54,648 nt of DNA from an uncultured bacterium (lineage in GTDB: Bacteria; Bacillota; Clostridia; UBA1381). Shown here one piece after another: positions 26,885-35,795 of this stretch. The notes under the pieces were generated by a model. The model ran no database searches, was not told the origin of the DNA, and saw nothing but the letters and a program-made list of their open reading frames with translations. The translations under genes and the position numbers were made by a program. The stretch covers positions 1 to 54,648 of the forward strand of contig CAJMRL010000018.1 in the NCBI GenBank assembly GCA_905215805.1, read 5' to 3'. The stretch's first letter is position 1; each line of letters opens with the position of its first letter.

Positions 26885-26892
26885 GAGCCTGT
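26867..26892 (-). terminator. Terminator of the HPr-kinase-like/PqqD operon
   Basis: On the minus strand, ACAGGCTC (26892-26885) pairs with GAGCTTGT (26880-26873) around a TTAG loop and is followed by seven Ts. The 3' end of the GH115 gene overlaps it. A second copy of GCTTGTTTTTTT on the plus strand (26847-26858) forms a 12-bp inverted repeat with 26867-26878 and may be the leftover half of a lost plus-strand terminator. Confidence 0.8.
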
Positions 26893-26902
26893 TTCAAATC
26901 GA

Positions 26903-27169
26903 TTATTCATCTATCAGATCAGCATCTCTGACGCTTTTGAGAAAAGCATCCATACCGGCTTTTGCATCTGCTTCAGACACATCATATTCATCAAGCAGCG
27001 CTTTTAGCATATCTTCATATGTAGTTCCCGCCTGGAGCATTTTCCAAAGAAAGGCTCCTGTTTCATTAAGAGTGATAAGTCCGTTAAATTCTTCAGACGC
27101 CTGACCTACTGCTACTACTATATTTCTTCCGGCAGTTTGTCTGAGCATAAATCCTTTTTTTGTTTTCAT
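26903..27169 (-). CDS. PqqD-family protein (RiPP-recognition-element fold)
   Basis: An 88-residue PqqD-like protein: FMLRQTAGRNIVVAVG, then FNGLITLNETGAFLWKML and a helical C-terminus with LLDEYDVSEADAKAGMDAFL. PqqD-fold proteins bind leader peptides in ribosomal peptide (RiPP) maturation, but free-standing copies of unknown role are also common. Its start overlaps the stop of the kinase-like gene (TAATG), with GGAG 7 nt upstream. No radical-SAM maturase, precursor or exporter is visible nearby, so a RiPP function is not supported here. Confidence 0.85.
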   Translation of the reverse strand: MKTKKGFMLRQTAGRNIVVAVGQASEEFNGLITLNETGAFLWKMLQAGTTYEDMLKALLDEYDVSEADAKAGMDAFLKSVRDADLIDE

Positions 27170-27870
27170 TATAAATCTCCTTTCATCGCATGGTATGATA
27201 CCTCTGCGGCTTCAATATCTGTATTGCAGTAAAGCTTGTACATGGGCACGTTCGTGAGAATCTTGTCGAGTATATCAAGTACCTGGATCATTCTGTCCTC
27301 GTTATATGGGCGGACAGTCTGGTTCAATATTCTGTATAGAGCTTCATCATTATCAATACGGCTTATGGAATTTTTTTCGCCACGCTCGAGTGCGCATATT
27401 GCCTTTAGCGGTACACCTGTATTTACATTCAAATCTGTTTTGCCGGAAAAAGGAGTCCCGTACACATATATACCCTTGTCTGTCAGCATAATAGCGGGCT
27501 TATCATCATTAAGAATATATGAACCCTTGAATCGCTTGAGCCAAAGCTGTGTATGTGTTGATTTGCCCGTTCCGCTCGGAGCACTGAAAAGATATGCTTC
27601 TCCGTTGTATACAACAGCACTCGAATGAAGGAGTATGCCATTAAATACAGGAAGTGCATTATAAAATTCGCTTCCCATCCATATGTATTCACAATCCTCA
27701 ACGGATAGATGCGGATTTTCTTTCTGTTTTTGCAGAAGAAATTCTTCGGGAAGCCTGATCGTTATATTAGCCGTGCCGTTTTCGGAATAAATATATGCTT
27801 CGCTTTGCCTTTGCGTGCGCGGATATTTCGGCTCCATGTCCACAAATACGCCGGCTATGTTATATATCAT
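27169..27870 (-). CDS. HPr-kinase-like P-loop protein (PqqD-associated)
   Basis: A 233-residue protein. An N-terminal beta-rich half (about 1-80) precedes LLHSSAVVYNGEAYLFSAPS and the P-loop SGTGKSTHTQLW (about 100-111). NDDKPAIM and GTPFSGK follow, the arrangement found in HprK/PckA-type kinases. At about half the length of full HPr kinase, it resembles the HprK-like proteins that accompany PqqD genes. What it phosphorylates is unknown. It is the first gene of a two-gene operon with AAGGAG before its ATG and a strong promoter at 27910-27938. It diverges from the SLH protein gene. Confidence 0.75.
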   Translation of the reverse strand: MIYNIAGVFVDMEPKYPRTQRQSEAYIYSENGTANITIRLPEEFLLQKQKENPHLSVEDCEYIWMGSEFYNALPVFNGILLHSSAVVYNGEAYLFSAPSGTGKSTHTQLWLKRFKGSYILNDDKPAIMLTDKGIYVYGTPFSGKTDLNVNTGVPLKAICALERGEKNSISRIDNDEALYRILNQTVRPYNEDRMIQVLDILDKILTNVPMYKLYCNTDIEAAEVSYHAMKGDL

Positions 27871-27909
27871 ATATTAAAGCTCCTTGTATAATAAAATTTA
27901 GATAGGTAT

Positions 27910-27938
27910 ATTATACATTATTTTTCATGTTTTTTCAA
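27910..27938 (-). promoter_or_regulatory. Promoter of the HPr-kinase-like/PqqD operon
   Basis: On the minus strand, -35 TTGAAA (27938-27933) and -10 TATAAT (27915-27910), spacer 17 bp, about 40 bp before the ATG. Confidence 0.8.
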
Positions 27939-27978
27939 GCATATTTCATAGAAAAAATAAATTTTTTTCTTTTTTCTA

Positions 27979-28007
27979 TTTACAATGGCAGAAATTATTG
28001 ATATAAT
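27979..28007 (+). promoter_or_regulatory. Promoter of the SLH protein gene
   Basis: -35 TTTACA (27979-27984) and -10 TATAAT (28002-28007), spacer 17 bp, 34 bp before the ATG at 28042. A/T-rich tracts lie just upstream. Confidence 0.8.
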
Positions 28008-28041
28008 ATACATATATATTTTTTGGAAAGGAAGAAATGTA

Positions 28042-29034
28042 ATGAAAAAAACTATAAAAATTTTGTCTTTAGCAGCGGCAGGCATGATGGCGTTTCAAGC
28101 AGCGGCATTTGCCGATTTTTCGGATATGCCTTCGGGAGATATGGGAACGGCTTTGCAGAACGCGGTTGATAACGGATTGATTACAGGCTATGATGACGGC
28201 ACGATAAGAGCTGATGAAAAAATTACAAGAGCACAGATGGCGGCTATAATTACAAGAGCCTTTGGCGCTGAGTATAAAGACAGCAGCACATTCCCGGACG
28301 TGGCGGCGGACGCATGGTATGCCGAGGATGTTTCAAAGGCGTCGTATATGGGCGCGTTCGGCGGCGACTCGGAGGGAAACTTTAACCCGGAAAATAATAT
28401 TACCTTCCAGGAAACATATACGGTTCTTGCAAGGGTATTCTGTTTTGATTCATATTATACAAATAACAGCGATGGCTCAAGGGATTATGTAAATAAGGCT
28501 GATCTGGCAGTGCTTGACAGCTTCAGCGATAAGGACAGTGTGGCGGACTGGGCAGCCGATTATACAGCGGGAGTTGTTCAGTACGGCGGATATCAGGGTA
28601 TTGACGGACAGCTCAAGGGCTCTGACGAGATAACGAGAGGTGAATTTGCGCTTATAATGGATTCACTCGTGGGTACATATATAGACAGTACAGATAATAT
28701 TTCTGTAGACCCGTCAAAGTCGGTTATGGTTAGAGTGGCAGACGCGGGTTTGAGCGGATTAAAGACAGACAGAAATCTTATCATAGGCTACAGCGTTGAC
28801 CAATGTACGCTTCAAGACGCGGAGATTGCAGGAACAACTGTAGTTTACGGCTGTATTGACCAGCCGAATGCAACAAGCACAGATAATTTAAAGTCAAAGA
28901 TTTCGCTCGGCGGAACATTTAATGACGTGAGAATAAAATCGGCAGGTATATTCCTTGACGCTTCGGGAGCAAAAATGAAGAGCATAAGAGGAGTATCAAA
29001 CAGCAGAATTAATATGGGCACATTTGGCGGCTGA
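28042..29034 (+). CDS. S-layer homology (SLH) domain protein
   Basis: A 330-residue exported protein. The ATG at 28042 has GGAAAGGAAG upstream; the frame can be opened to 27985, but that part covers the promoter. A signal peptide (1-22, ending AFA) precedes three SLH-type repeats at about 23-75, 84-133 and 155-210. They carry ITGYDDGTI with TRAQM, AWYAEDV, and DWAADYTAGVVQ with EITRGEFA. SLH triplets hold proteins to pyruvylated secondary cell-wall polymer. The C-terminal ~120 residues are not recognised. It lies about 3 kb before the gene cluster encoding the CsaB pyruvyltransferase that makes that anchor. Perhaps a structural surface protein. Confidence 0.85.
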   Translation: MKKTIKILSLAAAGMMAFQAAAFADFSDMPSGDMGTALQNAVDNGLITGYDDGTIRADEKITRAQMAAIITRAFGAEYKDSSTFPDVAADAWYAEDVSKASYMGAFGGDSEGNFNPENNITFQETYTVLARVFCFDSYYTNNSDGSRDYVNKADLAVLDSFSDKDSVADWAADYTAGVVQYGGYQGIDGQLKGSDEITRGEFALIMDSLVGTYIDSTDNISVDPSKSVMVRVADAGLSGLKTDRNLIIGYSVDQCTLQDAEIAGTTVVYGCIDQPNATSTDNLKSKISLGGTFNDVRIKSAGIFLDASGAKMKSIRGVSNSRINMGTFGG

Positions 29035-29045
29035 TAAATGAAAAT

Positions 29046-29075
29046 AAAGAGGACGTCCGGCCGGACGTCCTCTTT
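29046..29075. terminator. Bidirectional terminator between converging genes
   Basis: A perfect 30-bp palindrome (AAAGAGGACGTCCGG and its complement) lies between the SLH gene stop (29034) and the symporter gene stop (29080). Short T tracts appear on both sides (TTT on plus, TTTATTTT on minus). Confidence 0.82.
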
Positions 29076-29079
29076 GGCG

Positions 29080-30438
29080 TTACATTTTAATAATACCCAA
29101 TGAATCCAGTACAGATGAAACAAGTATTGCTACGGTAAATATCGGAGCGGCATATTTTATCATAAAAGTATAAATTTTTTCTCTTTTAAATTCTCCTGAA
29201 AGAAGAACCTCATCTTTTATTGCCTTGACACCTATAACGTATCCTACAAATATACATGTAAACAGCGCCGCTATAGGCATAAGCACGGAATTGGTAATGA
29301 AGTCCATAAAATCAAGTATATTGAAATTAAAGATTTTCACTCCGGAAAGCACGCTGTAGCCGAGCACCGCGGGAATACCAAGCAGGAAATCGAATACCGC
29401 TGTAACGATAGAAGCCTTCGGGCGTGACCAGTGCAGCTTATCGCATAAGGTTGCAACAATCGTTTCCATAATTGATATTGATGAGGTAAGCGCGGCAAAA
29501 AGCACAAGTATAAAGAACAGAAGTCCTATAAGCCTTGAGCCGCCCATGCTCGCAAATACCTTTGGCAGAGTTATAAACATAAGTCCCGGACCGGCGCTCA
29601 AGGCGCTTTCATCTCCGCCGGAAAAAGCGAACACCGCCGGTATTATCATAAGTCCCGCAAGCACTGCAATAGCTGTGTCAAATATCTCTATTCTTGAGAC
29701 ATTTTTTTCGAGGTCGCTGTTCTTAGGTATATAAGAGCCGTATGTTATCATTATACCCATTGCAAGCGAGAGCGAATAGAACATTTGTCCCATTGCCGCA
29801 AGCACTCCCTGAAGTGAAAAACGTCCAAAATCAGGTACAAAGAAATATTTTACTCCCTCCATTGCTCCGGGAAGAGTAATGGAATATACCGAAATGATTA
29901 TCGCAAGAATAAACAGCATAGGCATCAATATTTTCGAGAAACGCTCTATACCCTTTTCAACGCCCTTAAAGACAACATATGAAGTCATTATAGTAAATAT
30001 TGTCTGAAACAGTATCAGTGACGGGGTATTGGAAAGCATATTCGAGAAATATCCGTCCTCAGCCATTGCCATGTTATCACCTGCAATATATCCGACCGCA
30101 TATCTCACAACCCAGCCGCCGATTATATTATAATAGGCAAGTATTATAACCGGTATAACAAATGATATGATGCCCAGAGGAAGCCACTTTTTATTAAGCT
30201 TTGAAAAGGCTTCAAGAGGACCGCTTTGAGTTTTGCGGCCTAAGGCATTTTCTGTAAGCATCAGCGAATAACCGAAGGTCACCACCAAAATAACATATAT
30301 CAAAAGAAAGATTCCGCCTCCGTACTTTGCGGCAAGATACGGGAAACGCCATATATTGCCAAGACCTATGGCAGAGCTTGCCGCGGAAAGTATAAAGCCA
30401 AGACTGCCTGAAAATGTCGAACGTTTTTGATTCTTCAT
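29080..30438 (-). CDS. Neurotransmitter:sodium symporter (NSS) family transporter
   Basis: A 452-residue integral membrane protein of the LeuT/NSS family, which usually imports amino acids with Na+. The TM1 signature SAIGLGNIWRFPYLAAKYGG with the unwound GLG is clear, and 11-12 hydrophobic segments follow. Later motifs include GVEKGIERFSKILMP and SLSLAMGIMITYGSY. The start has AAAGGAG 6 nt upstream. The gene follows the GH1 gene by 12 bp, so both form one operon. The substrate is unknown. Confidence 0.93.
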   Translation of the reverse strand: MKNQKRSTFSGSLGFILSAASSAIGLGNIWRFPYLAAKYGGGIFLLIYVILVVTFGYSLMLTENALGRKTQSGPLEAFSKLNKKWLPLGIISFVIPVIILAYYNIIGGWVVRYAVGYIAGDNMAMAEDGYFSNMLSNTPSLILFQTIFTIMTSYVVFKGVEKGIERFSKILMPMLFILAIIISVYSITLPGAMEGVKYFFVPDFGRFSLQGVLAAMGQMFYSLSLAMGIMITYGSYIPKNSDLEKNVSRIEIFDTAIAVLAGLMIIPAVFAFSGGDESALSAGPGLMFITLPKVFASMGGSRLIGLLFFILVLFAALTSSISIMETIVATLCDKLHWSRPKASIVTAVFDFLLGIPAVLGYSVLSGVKIFNFNILDFMDFITNSVLMPIAALFTCIFVGYVIGVKAIKDEVLLSGEFKREKIYTFMIKYAAPIFTVAILVSSVLDSLGIIKM

Positions 30439-30450
30439 AATTAACTCCTT

Positions 30451-31782
30451 TTACAAATTTTCTCCGTTTGTTTCTATAACATTTTTATACCAAAGCGCAC
30501 TGTCCTTCATAGTGCGTTTTTGTGTACCGTAATCCACATATATAAGACCGAAACGCTTTTGATAACCATACGCCCATTCGAAATTATCCATAAGAGACCA
30601 ATGGAAATAACCTCGTACATCTACTCCGTCACTGCATGCGTTTTTCAGGCATTTGAGATAACGGGTAAGAAATTCTATTCTCTGAGGGTCGTGTACATGT
30701 CCGTCTGAGAACATAAAATCAGTGTTTGCCATGCCGTTTTCGGTGATATATATTGGCTTTTTATAACGGTCATAATAGAATTTAGGACCCCAGTAAAGCG
30801 CTTCCGGTGTGACAGGCCAGCCCATGGCGGTCTCTTCATGTCCGACTGATGGCGTGACAGGACCCTTTGCGCTTATGACGTCTCCCTGATAAATATTCAT
30901 GCCCAAGAAATCAAGCTCCTGCCCGATAAGTTTCATATCCTCATCGGTCACCTTTACGCCGGATTTTTCAAAAACTTTCATTATATCATCACAGTAGCGT
31001 CCCTTCATTATAGGATCGATCCATATCGCGCAGCCCCAGTAATGCGGATCGCAAGGAGAGAACATCGCCTTTTTTGCAGCCTGAACGTCGAGCAGTGATC
31101 TTGAAGCCGGAATTTTCACTTCACCTACCGGAGCAAAGCCTATATTCGGTTTCTTTTTTGCATATGTGCGTATGGTATGGACCGCAGCTCCGTGAGTGAG
31201 ATTGGCGATATGAGCCGCGTGCATGACTTCTTCCTCGGATAAGCGAAGTCCAGGAGCATGTTCTCCGTTTGCATATGCCACTGATATAAAGCACAGCGTC
31301 TCATTGAGAGTGAACCAATTTGACACTCTGTCCGAGAAGCATTCCATAACCTTTTTTGTATAATATGAGAACCATGACGGCATTTCCGGTGACAGCCATC
31401 CGCCCTTGTAGTACAGCTCAATTGGCAAGTCCCAGTGAAAAAGCGTTATATATGGCTCTATCCCATTCTCAAGAAGAGCGTCTATAAGCTCATTATAAAA
31501 ACGTACGCCATCCTCTCTCAGTGCGCCTAATCCGCCTTCTATAAGACGCGGCCATGAAATGGAGAAACGGTATGCTTTAAGTCCCATATGTTTCATTATC
31601 GCTATATCTTCTCTGAAGCGGTGATAATGGTCGCATGCAGTTTTTCCGTCGTGGGAAAAAGCGATTTTTCCGGGAGTACGGCAAAACAGATCCCATATAG
31701 ATTCACCGCGCTGATCGTATCCGCCCTCTATCTGAAAGGACGCGGTGGCAGCTCCCCACTTAAAGTCTTTAGGAAATGACAT
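30451..31782 (-). CDS. GH1 beta-glucosidase/6-phospho-beta-glucosidase family
   Basis: A 443-residue GH1 enzyme: FPKDFKWGAATASFQIEGG at the N-terminus, acid/base E161 (TLNETLCF) and nucleophile E348 (YITENGM). The C-terminal DNFEWAYGYQKRFGLIYVD is typical. Glu in DNFEWAYG and the absence of an obvious phosphate-binding Ser/Lys/Tyr set favour an unphosphorylated beta-glucoside, but this is a weak call. No signal peptide. AAGGAGG precedes the ATG. Several TATAAT-like boxes lie in 31800-31870 on the minus strand but none has a good -35. It is the first gene of the GH1-symporter operon. Confidence 0.93.
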   Translation of the reverse strand: MSFPKDFKWGAATASFQIEGGYDQRGESIWDLFCRTPGKIAFSHDGKTACDHYHRFREDIAIMKHMGLKAYRFSISWPRLIEGGLGALREDGVRFYNELIDALLENGIEPYITLFHWDLPIELYYKGGWLSPEMPSWFSYYTKKVMECFSDRVSNWFTLNETLCFISVAYANGEHAPGLRLSEEEVMHAAHIANLTHGAAVHTIRTYAKKKPNIGFAPVGEVKIPASRSLLDVQAAKKAMFSPCDPHYWGCAIWIDPIMKGRYCDDIMKVFEKSGVKVTDEDMKLIGQELDFLGMNIYQGDVISAKGPVTPSVGHEETAMGWPVTPEALYWGPKFYYDRYKKPIYITENGMANTDFMFSDGHVHDPQRIEFLTRYLKCLKNACSDGVDVRGYFHWSLMDNFEWAYGYQKRFGLIYVDYGTQKRTMKDSALWYKNVIETNGENL

Positions 31783-31922
31783 AAAATACCTCCTTATTAA
31801 TGTATTTGAAAATTATACGGCTGTGTTTTACAATATATCCGCTTTTGATGTTTCTATTATATAACATATTTCAAAAAAAGTACAGAAAAATATTACAATT
31901 CTATAAAAAAATTTTGATTTAC

Positions 31923-31951
31923 TTGCTATTTATACAAATATTTATTATAAT
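31923..31951 (+). promoter_or_regulatory. Promoter of the cell-wall polysaccharide operon
   Basis: -35 TTGCTA (31923-31928) and -10 TATAAT (31946-31951), 17-bp spacer, about 50 bp before the GTG start at 32002. The stretch 31783-32001 is otherwise A/T-rich with nothing else recognisable. Confidence 0.75.
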
Positions 31952-32001
31952 AGAATGGTATAGTTATGTATATGAAGTATACAAAAAGGTAAGGTGATAA
32001 C

Positions 32002-34236
32002 GTGAAAGAAGGCGCAAATATCCTTTTGTCTTTACAGCAGCTCACCATCGGCGGGGCGGAGACCCATGTCGTGGAGCTTGCAAAGGAGCTTAAGCGCAGG
32101 GGATATAATGTTATTGTTACATCGAGCGGCGGAGTTTATGAGAAAGAGCTTGCCGCGTCGGGAATAAAGCATTATAATGTTCCTTTGCAGTCTAAAAATC
32201 CTGTGCAGGTCATGAGAGCTATGAGGATATTAAAAAAGGTAATACGCGACGAAAAGATAGATATAGTGCATTCTCATGCCCGTATATCATCGTTTATACT
32301 CGGCAGAATCCATAAGAGAATGAATTTTCCGTATGTGACCACAGCACATTGGGTTTTTACCACAAAATACGGTCTGAAGTATATAACGGACTGGGGAGAA
32401 AAATGCGTTGCGGTTTCGGAGGACATAAAGACATATCTTATGGACAACTATAAAATACCGGCACGCGATATAAGAGTCACAATTAACGGCATAGATACCG
32501 AAAGGTTCTCTCCGGATACGGACTGTTCCGATATATGCAATGAATTTAATATAAGTCCGGAGGATAATGTTATAACCTATGTAAGCCGTATGGATGAAAG
32601 CCGTTCTCTGGCGGCGAAGCATCTCATAGAAATCGTTCCGGAGCTGGACAAGAAAATAGAGCGGCTCAAGGTTTTGATTGTCGGAAGCGGAGATGATTTT
32701 GAAAACGTACGCGCAAAAACGGCGGCTATAAACTCACAGCTGGGACGAGAGGTCATAGTGCTTACCGGAGGAAGAACGGATATAAATAAGCTTGTGGCTC
32801 CGTGTAAATTATTTGTGGGAGTCAGCCGCTCCGCGCTCGAGGCTATGGCGGCTCAGAAGCCTGTCATAATAGCGGGCAACGAGGGATATATAGGCTTGTT
32901 TGACCAATCAAAGCTTCAGGTGGGCATAGATACTAACTTCTGCTGCCGAGGCTGCGAGGAATCATCACCGGAGCTTTTGAAAAATGATATCCTGAGATTC
33001 TGGGACATGACGGATGAGGAGAAAAAGGCTCTCGGAATTTACGGACAGGAGCTTATAAAAAAGGATTATTCGGTTTCGAGAATGACGGATGATTGTATAA
33101 AGGTCTATGAATGGGCAATGGCAAAGCATGACGAGATACTTATCTCCGGCTATTACGGCTTTAAAAACAGCGGAGACGATGCATTGCTTACCGCAATTAT
33201 AGATGATATAAGCAAATATAAGGAAAGCCCTAATATAGTGGTCTTGAGCAAAAATCCGCAGGAGACCCAAAGGCTGTACCGTGTGAAGTCGATAAACCGA
33301 ATAAATATACCGGCTATAATAAAGCATATGAGAAAGGCAGGGCTGCTTATAAGCGGAGGCGGAACACTTATGCAGGACGGCACGAGTACAAAATCACTTT
33401 GGTATTACCTTGAAGTAATAAAGCTTGCGCTTAGAAACAACGTTAAGGTCATGCTTTATTCAAACGGTATAGGGCCGCTTAACCATGCCGGAAGCATAGA
33501 ACAGACGAGGGAGGTCTTAAATAAAGTAGATCTTATAACGCTGCGAGATGATGCGTCAGCTCAGATTTTAAAGGATATAGGCGTAAACTGTCCGAAGGCT
33601 GTTGTTACAGCAGATCCGGCTTTGGGATTGGAACCCGCTCCTAAAGAGGTAGGAAGAAGTATATTGTCCTCCATAGGAGTACCTAAGGGAAAGCGTCTTA
33701 TTGGAGTTTCGGTAAGACGCTGGGGAGATAACTGCCGTGACTTTGAAAAGATAATCGCGAAGGTATGTGATTATGCTTATACAAAGTACGGGCTTTATAC
33801 GGTATTCATACCAATGCAGATAGAGCGTGATCTGGTGATATCGCAAAGCATTGCCAGAAGAATGACAGCATCTTCATCTATACTAAACAGAAGATGCAGT
33901 GTTGCGGAGGTAATGTCGGTCGTCAGCTGCATGGACGTATGTATAGGAATGAGGCTTCATAGCCTTATTTATGCGGCGGTTGCATCAGTTCCGCTTATCG
34001 GGCTTGTGTACGACCCTAAAATTTCGAGCTTTATGAATTATACCCGTCAAAGGCTATATGTGGGAGTTGCTGATATGACGGAGGATAAGCTTATAGAAAC
34101 ATTAGATAAGTGCATGAAGGACTACGATTCAATTGCCGGAGAGCTGAGAAATAATTACGGACATCTAAAGGATAAGGCGCTTCTCAATGCAAAACTTGCG
34201 GTTGAGCTTTATGAGAAGGGAAGTGTGGATATATGA
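32002..34236 (+). CDS. Fusion: GT4 glycosyltransferase and CsaB-type polysaccharide pyruvyltransferase
   Basis: A 744-residue two-domain protein. Residues 1 to about 372 are a GT4 glycosyltransferase (LTIGGAETHVVELAKELKRR, VHSHARISSFILGR, then GVSRSALEAMAAQKPVI). Residues about 376-740 are a polysaccharide pyruvyltransferase of the CsaB type (ISGYYGFKNSGDDALL, LISGGGTLMQD, LYSNGIGPL, GMRLHSLIYA). CsaB adds ketal-pyruvate to wall polymer, the ligand of SLH domains. Joining both would couple sugar transfer with pyruvylation; this is inference. The start is GTG with AAGGTG upstream. The stop overlaps the murJ start by 4 nt. First gene of a six-gene envelope operon. Confidence 0.9.
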   Translation: MKEGANILLSLQQLTIGGAETHVVELAKELKRRGYNVIVTSSGGVYEKELAASGIKHYNVPLQSKNPVQVMRAMRILKKVIRDEKIDIVHSHARISSFILGRIHKRMNFPYVTTAHWVFTTKYGLKYITDWGEKCVAVSEDIKTYLMDNYKIPARDIRVTINGIDTERFSPDTDCSDICNEFNISPEDNVITYVSRMDESRSLAAKHLIEIVPELDKKIERLKVLIVGSGDDFENVRAKTAAINSQLGREVIVLTGGRTDINKLVAPCKLFVGVSRSALEAMAAQKPVIIAGNEGYIGLFDQSKLQVGIDTNFCCRGCEESSPELLKNDILRFWDMTDEEKKALGIYGQELIKKDYSVSRMTDDCIKVYEWAMAKHDEILISGYYGFKNSGDDALLTAIIDDISKYKESPNIVVLSKNPQETQRLYRVKSINRINIPAIIKHMRKAGLLISGGGTLMQDGTSTKSLWYYLEVIKLALRNNVKVMLYSNGIGPLNHAGSIEQTREVLNKVDLITLRDDASAQILKDIGVNCPKAVVTADPALGLEPAPKEVGRSILSSIGVPKGKRLIGVSVRRWGDNCRDFEKIIAKVCDYAYTKYGLYTVFIPMQIERDLVISQSIARRMTASSSILNRRCSVAEVMSVVSCMDVCIGMRLHSLIYAAVASVPLIGLVYDPKISSFMNYTRQRLYVGVADMTEDKLIETLDKCMKDYDSIAGELRNNYGHLKDKALLNAKLAVELYEKGSVDI

Positions 34237-35789
34237 AGAAGGAGCGCAGCGCCGGAAAGACAATGATTCTTACGGCGGGCTTTATGGCGGCAGCAACTCT
34301 TCTTTCAAAGGTGCTCGGACTGATAAGGGATTCGATGCTTACGGCGTATTTCGGCTCGGGCATGGAAAGCGACGCCTTTCTTACAGCCTCAACGATCCCG
34401 ACAACGCTTTTTGATGTGGTCATAGGAGGAGTTATTTCAGCCACATTTATACCTGTATTTAATGACTTGATGGAAAAGAGAGGTAAGAAGGCGGCTATGG
34501 ACTTTGTAAACAAGTTCGTTACGCTTGTTCTTCTTGCGTCGGTAATCATTACGGTATTGGGAATTTTGATATCCTCTCCGCTTGTATCATTGCAGGCGCC
34601 GAATTATGACGCTCAAAAGCATATGCTTGCTTCACAGCTTACATCCATAATGTTCCCTATGGTGATATTTACCGGACTCGCATTTTCATTTGTGGGACTT
34701 TTGCAGTCCTTCGGAGAATATAATGTCCCGTCTATAATAAGTCTGGTTTCAAATGCGGCGATAATCCTTTATTATATAACACTGGGAAAAAAATTCGGGA
34801 TATACGGTCTTGCGGTAACCATGGTAATAGCATGGAGCCTTCAGTTTTTTATACAGCTTCCATGGCTTAAAAAGCTTGGGGTAAGGTACAGACCTGATTT
34901 TCATTTTAAGGATCCGTCCGTAAAGCAGGCTATAATGCTTGCCGGACCGATGCTTATTTCAACATGGGTGCAGCCGTTGTATACTCTTGTCAACCAGCGG
35001 CTTGCATCGAGCGTTCCGTCGGCTGTAACTTATATTCAGCAATCGAGCAGGCTTTATATAATTGTAACGGGAGTATTCAGCTTTGTGGTGACAAATCTTG
35101 TGTTCCCGAAGCTTTCGCAGGCTGTTGCGAGAAAGGATGAAAAAGAGGCGGCGTCTCTTATAGTGACTTCTATGAAGTCGATCTTTCTTGTCATACTGCC
35201 GATCATGGCGATGTTTTTGGTGATGGCAAGGCCGATCTCAAATATTATGTACGGCTACGGCAAAATGGATGAAACAGGAGTTTTTGAGATAAGCCGTCTT
35301 TTACAGCTTTACAGTCTCGGAATGCTGGCATTGGCAGCCAACGAAGTGCTTTCAAAGGCGTTTTTCTCCATGCAGGATTCAAAGCCGCCTATGAGGAATT
35401 CGGTCATAAGTATGGTGGTAAATATTATTCTTGCCTACATACTTTATAATTACATGTCGACACGAGGTCTGGCGCTTGCAACGGTGGGCGGCTCTGTGGT
35501 GAATGCACTTCTTAATTATATATGTATGGTAAAGAAATATCCGAATTTATTTGGAAGAGCGGATAAGATATCTATTATAAAAATAGTCGTCTGCGGTATT
35601 GTTATGTATGCTGTTTTGGCGATCGTTTTCAGAATAACCGGAAGAATTTTTGATATGTCGGGAATTATAGGCAGTCTTATGGTTTGTGCGGTAAGCGGAA
35701 TATGCGGAGCTGCGGTATATATTGTGGCATGCTTGGTTATGAAGATAGATGTATTTGTAGAAATGATAAATAATTTCAGAAGGAGGTAA
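34233..35789 (+). CDS. murJ: MurJ/MviN-family lipid II (or lipid-linked glycan) flippase
   Basis: A 518-residue MOP-superfamily protein with about 14 hydrophobic segments. The N-terminal motif KVLGLIRDSMLTAYFGSGM and the later QPLYTLVNQRLAS are typical of MurJ. It overlaps the GT4-CsaB gene by 4 nt (ATGA). In this operon it could flip lipid II or the lipid-linked wall polysaccharide; the sequence does not separate these. Confidence 0.92.
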   Translation: MKKERSAGKTMILTAGFMAAATLLSKVLGLIRDSMLTAYFGSGMESDAFLTASTIPTTLFDVVIGGVISATFIPVFNDLMEKRGKKAAMDFVNKFVTLVLLASVIITVLGILISSPLVSLQAPNYDAQKHMLASQLTSIMFPMVIFTGLAFSFVGLLQSFGEYNVPSIISLVSNAAIILYYITLGKKFGIYGLAVTMVIAWSLQFFIQLPWLKKLGVRYRPDFHFKDPSVKQAIMLAGPMLISTWVQPLYTLVNQRLASSVPSAVTYIQQSSRLYIIVTGVFSFVVTNLVFPKLSQAVARKDEKEAASLIVTSMKSIFLVILPIMAMFLVMARPISNIMYGYGKMDETGVFEISRLLQLYSLGMLALAANEVLSKAFFSMQDSKPPMRNSVISMVVNIILAYILYNYMSTRGLALATVGGSVVNALLNYICMVKKYPNLFGRADKISIIKIVVCGIVMYAVLAIVFRITGRIFDMSGIIGSLMVCAVSGICGAAVYIVACLVMKIDVFVEMINNFRRR

Positions 35790-35795
35790 TGAAGC

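Noticed and set aside
26835..27104. Plus-strand frame overlapping the end of the GH115 gene and the PqqD gene
   Set aside because: It is antisense to the PqqD gene and covers a terminator; no coding signs.
26903..27870. A complete RiPP or lasso-peptide biosynthetic cluster
   Set aside because: Only a PqqD-like protein and a kinase-like protein are present; no precursor, maturase, cyclase or transporter is adjacent.
31800..31997. 65-codon hydrophobic frame before the GT4-CsaB gene
   Set aside because: The stretch is extremely A/T-rich, contains the operon promoter (31923-31951), and shows no ribosome binding site.
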